Assembly: GCF_020921035.1 (NCBI RefSeq)
Contig: NC_063155.1
Location: 9,781,001 to 9,845,000 of the forward strand
Reading direction: 5' to 3'
DNA length: 64,000 nucleotides
Source of the DNA: Rhodamnia argentea
Lineage: Eukaryota > Streptophyta > Magnoliopsida > Myrtales > Myrtaceae
Positions 60,962 to 64,000 of this stretch are shown one piece after another. Made by a program: the position numbers and the translations under genes. The notes beneath the pieces are model-generated. The model saw only the letters and a list, made by a program, of their open reading frames with translations. It had not been told where the DNA came from and made no database searches. Position 1 is the stretch's first letter. Each line of letters starts with the position of its first letter.

Positions 60962-62454
60962 TCACTGTTGCTCCATAATGGACTGAATAACACTGGCTCC
61001 AACAGTCTTCCCACCTTCTATGATAGCAAACCCCATTCCCCGCTCACAAGCCACAGGCATAATGAGCTCAACCATCTTAACGCGGTCATCTGGCATAACC
61101 ACCTTAGACTCCTCATGTTTATCATTCATGATTGAAGCCACACCTCCTGTGACATCAGTTATTCTCATGTGGGCCTACACCAGCAAAAAATGGGGAATGC
61201 CTGCCACCTTCTTCCTTCGTCAACACATACACAATGGCAACGAACTTAGTATGGGGTGTAATTGTTCCAGGCTTTGCCAAAACCATCCCTCTCTGAATCG
61301 ACCTTCTGAATACCTCTAAGCAAAAGACCTACATTATCCCCTGCCATTACCTCATCAAGAGCTTTCTGGAACTTGCTCAGCCAATAGTAGATGCTCCATT
61401 GTCTGAGGCATAGGTCCATCAGCTCCTGAAACAACAAGAATAGCACCATCCATTTGCACCGCACCAGTTATCAAGTTCTTCACATAATTGGCATGTCCTA
61501 GACAGTCAACCTGTGCATAGTGGCTATTCTCAGTCTTGTACTCCACTGTAGCAGTATTAACGGTGATACCTGGTAAACAAAAAGTAATGTCAGCACTCTC
61601 GAAAAGTCATCATACAGATCCTATTGGCTAGTGAAATCAGCCACTAACAGAGCACAAAATTCAGTATCCAATAAAGTCTAGGTTAAGCCTAGTTTTCATA
61701 ATACTGTAATTAGCTCAATCATTCTGCTAATGTCAATGATGATAACTAAATATTCTCCTTGTCACACGACACTTTTGGAAGGGTATCCACATGAAAGACT
61801 TGGCCATTGGTAGAACAATTTATCAACACTCTCTGTGTACCATCTTATTTAGGAATCTTGAGTAACATTCTTTCTTACATGAACAAATTTCAACCCTAGT
61901 CAATAAGTCAGAAAACTGCAGGCCTCGTTTTTTCCAGAATGAAATAGTGTGTGTGGACCATCAATTTTTAGCTTAAAGTTGATCCTAAGAAAATTCATTT
62001 CATTTATCTGCTCCTTACAACAATTCTGTCACTGCCCTAAACAAGTTTTGAACATACCTAAACAAGTAAGAATATACAGAATCGGAGCAAATGTTCGGAA
62101 ACACCTCGGCCGCACTCTTCAGGAGCAGCATCCATCTCATCGTACTTCTTCTGAGGGGCTGTTTCCCATGGAGGCCAACGCCATGGTGAGGGTGGCGGTC
62201 GTGGTGGTCTTCCCGTGGTCGACATGACCAATCGTCCGGACATTCACATGCGGCTTCTTCCGCTCGTACTTCCCCCCGCGCAGCACGCATTGTGAAGGAG
62301 CCGCGGCCAGCCGGAGGTGTTGACGAAGGAGGAGGCGAGGCGAGGGGGGTCGGCATTGGGAATCTGGCACGGAAAGCGGCGGTTCCGGCGACGGAGGGGC
62401 GAGAGAGAGCAGCGGAGGTAGAAGTAGTTTCGAGGAAGAAGTGGGCGCTGCCAT
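60962..62454 (-). pseudogene. Nuclear gene for chloroplast EF-Tu, decayed, with an intron
   Basis: Exon 1 (62454-62105) encodes a Ser/Pro-rich transit-peptide-like start ([14 protein letters not shown]), then [18 protein letters not shown] (P-loop) and [11 protein letters not shown] phase-consistent GT-AG intron (62104-61570) follows, then [30 protein letters not shown]. Right after AEQVP the sequence jumps to [20 protein letters not shown]: about 200 residues, including the NKxD motif and domain II, are gone and a stop follows. The tail has another two-base loss and lacks YRPQFY, but keeps IMNDKHEESK and GGKTVGAS. Clearly dead. EF-Tu brings aminoacyl-tRNA to chloroplast ribosomes. Confidence 0.88.
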
Positions 62455-62492
62455 TGCCGTTGCGATTTGGACTTGGGCTATGGAAGAGAACA

Positions 62493-62541
62493 GAAACCAG
62501 AGAGAGAGAGAGAGGGAGAGGGAGAGAGAGAGAGAGAGACG
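62493..62541. repeat. (GA)n microsatellite in EF-Tu 5' leader
   Basis: About twenty GA units with a few GGGA interruptions lie about 40-90 bases upstream of the former start codon. Confidence 0.85.
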
Positions 62542-62559
62542 AGCAGTTCATTTGAATAG

Positions 62560-62890
62560 GTCTCCGAATTTTGGCTTAACATACGTGATATTTGAATTTT
62601 TTTTATTTATTCAATATGATGCCCGAATTTTAGCTTTAACGCATAATATCATCTCTAAACATTAAATTTATTTAATATAATCTTTAAATTTATTATACAT
62701 ATGCAATTTATTCCATACAACTACATGAGAATGTTCAATGTTAAACAATATTAAACATTTTTATACGGTTCAGATATTAAATTGAACGTAAGCCAAAAAT
62801 TCACGGATCATATCAAATAAATTAAAAGTTCAAAGACAACATTACACGGTTCAAGAACTATGTTGAACAAATTAAATCATTAACTACAAA
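62560..62890. repeat. AT-rich inverted-repeat element
   Basis: TTTATTTATTCAATATGATG followed by CCCGAATTTTAGCTTTAACG on the left is mirrored by CGTAAGCCAAAAATTCACGG followed by ATCATATCAAATAAATTAAA on the right. The arms are diverged and non-coding, with no clear target duplication. A weak MITE candidate. Confidence 0.45.
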
Positions 62891-63621
62891 ATTAGATGAC
62901 AAATCGATGGACGATCACACTGTTGCTAAAATATGCTATTCTTTACCGACGTAAGGAAGATAATGTAGATGGGCTGGTATTTAATCCTACATTGTAGATG
63001 AAATTTGTCTTTTTTTTTTAAGTTAAAAAGAGCAATTGACCTTCACACCACATGACTTTGGAACCGAAGAACGATTATATTGGAGTTCAAAAGAGCAAGA
63101 AGCGGTTCTGCACTGGACTGAGACATCCTAGAGAATCATCTCAATCTTGGTCAGAACCCCAGTTTTTTTCAAAAAGAACCACCACAGGAAACCAAATCTG
63201 GAGCAACACAGAAGAACATGACATTGAGATTGACCTTTTTTTCGCATATGTACATGTATACAAGCCAACAAATTATACGGACAGATCAGATCAAGAATAA
63301 ACAAACAATGAATGAAACCAACATGTCTTCATCTCCAAGCATACGCAAGAATTCATATTCAATTGCCTTGCAAACTGAAATTATGACTGTCATCCCAAGC
63401 ATCTCCCGCATCGAACCAGGTCGTCGTAGCAGCTAACGAAATCACGGTGTCGAAGATTGAATCGGCACCCATAACTGGCTATCTTGATTAGCGAGTTTCT
63501 GGAGCGGAGTATTTTTTAATCGGCATCTCTCGTACCGTGATCGGACGATATACAAGTGGCGAGAGACAGCAAAGTTTCCCATCCAAAAGTAGTATGTATC
63601 ATTGAGCTGGCAGGGTGTGCC
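62891..63621. other. Intergenic and 3' flank of the gene at the right edge
   Basis: No gene is seen. The last few hundred bases before 63622 are presumably the 3' untranslated region of the minus-strand gene. Confidence 0.5.
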
Positions 63622-64000
63622 TCACTCTTTAATCCACGGAATTTCCTTTTTACAGATATTTAGAACCATTTCACGGTTTTCAGGAGAAAGTCCATCCAAC
63701 AGATCCGAAATGGCAGCTTCATGCTTCCTCCTTAGCTCCTGTAGCTCCTCCTCCTGCTTTATCAGCAGATGCTCGAGCTTATCAGCAATAATATTTAACT
63801 CTTTAGATCCAACACCATCCGCATTTAGCGAGTTAGCACACTCGCTACCGCCAAGCATATCTTTGGTTGCACTACCTGTGCCATCACACTGTTCTATAGA
63901 TGCAGTATCTGCTTCATCTACATTCCTACCACCATCAGAAGCAGATTCATGCTCAGGCTTTTCCAGTTTAGGAACGCCATTTGGCCTCTCTCCATAAGAG
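63622..64000 (-). CDS. C-terminal part of an unidentified protein (cut by window edge)
   Basis: The frame is open from the window edge to a TGA, about 125 residues. It begins with an acidic, Ser/Asp-rich linker (GGRNVDEADTAS) and ends with a probable coiled coil: ELNIIADKLEHLLIKQEEEL, then QELRRKHEAAISDLLDGLSP and a final KKEIPWIKE. The pattern (K..HE.AISDLL) is loosely like the C-termini of plant WNK-type kinases, but I am not sure of this. No start is in the window, so the gene continues to the right. Confidence 0.7.
   Translation of the reverse strand, partial: SYGERPNGVPKLEKPEHESASDGGRNVDEADTASIEQCDGTGSATKDMLGGSECANSLNADGVGSKELNIIADKLEHLLIKQEEELQELRRKHEAAISDLLDGLSPENREMVLNICKKEIPWIKE

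Noticed and set aside
58776..62454. A recent insertion of chloroplast DNA carrying EF-Tu
   Set aside because: The copy has a transit-peptide-like start and a spliceosomal-type intron, so it derives from the nuclear gene, not from organelle DNA.

Overview
This is a stretch of plant nuclear DNA, almost certainly from a eudicot and probably a woody rosid (the species cannot be fixed from sequence alone). The evidence is small GT-AG introns throughout, plant-only families (DYW-type PPR, PIRL leucine-rich-repeat protein, plant PB1 protein, raffinose-synthase family, a nuclear gene for chloroplast EF-Tu), a Ty1/copia retrotransposon primed by initiator tRNA-Met, and AT-rich intergenic DNA full of small non-autonomous DNA transposons.

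Layout. 1-7.8 kb is repeat-rich: a small TIR element, a decayed copia retrotransposon (1129-5552) and tandem duplications. 7.8-17.7 kb holds a DEAD-box RNA helicase of the RH30 type (minus), a nicalin fragment and a PB1-domain gene (plus). 17.7-22.2 kb is another repeat block with a foldback element, a 1.9 kb Mutator-like element with perfect 9-bp target-site duplications, and an LTR relic. 23-32.8 kb carries a 9-exon C2/GRAM/VASt protein and a PIRL9-like LRR gene. 34-38.5 kb carries a small membrane-protein ORF and a 14-exon raffinose-synthase-family gene (minus). 41-49 kb carries a Raf-like protein kinase, an intronless DYW PPR gene (minus), a small DUF761-like gene and a small plant-specific gene. 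50.3-54.3 kb is a complete 14-exon PCH2/TRIP13 AAA+ ATPase gene. 54.9-62.5 kb is a GGCCCA-rich repeat array, then a tandem segmental duplication holding two decayed chloroplast EF-Tu genes. The right edge cuts the 3' end of an unidentified minus-strand gene.

The genes are unrelated housekeeping or regulatory genes with no operon-like logic: RNA metabolism, membrane/lipid contact, raffinose-type sugar metabolism, signalling, organelle RNA editing and meiosis. From memory, the RH30-PB1 pair matches neighbouring Arabidopsis genes At5g63120 and At5g63130, suggesting conserved microsynteny.

I rebuilt exon structures by hand from GT/AG sites, codon phase and family similarity. RH30 (617 aa), PB1 (207 aa), C2-GRAM (1010 aa), PCH2 (471 aa) and PPR (702 aa) come out fully in frame. 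Three other loci (PIRL, kinase, small membrane protein) each need a single-base indel, which points to assembly error or recent loss of function. I see no wholly new enzymatic system. The most novel-looking items are the Mutator-like element with unidentified interior, a four-copy TIR family, the complementary EF-Tu pseudogene pair and the GGCCCA-dense array.
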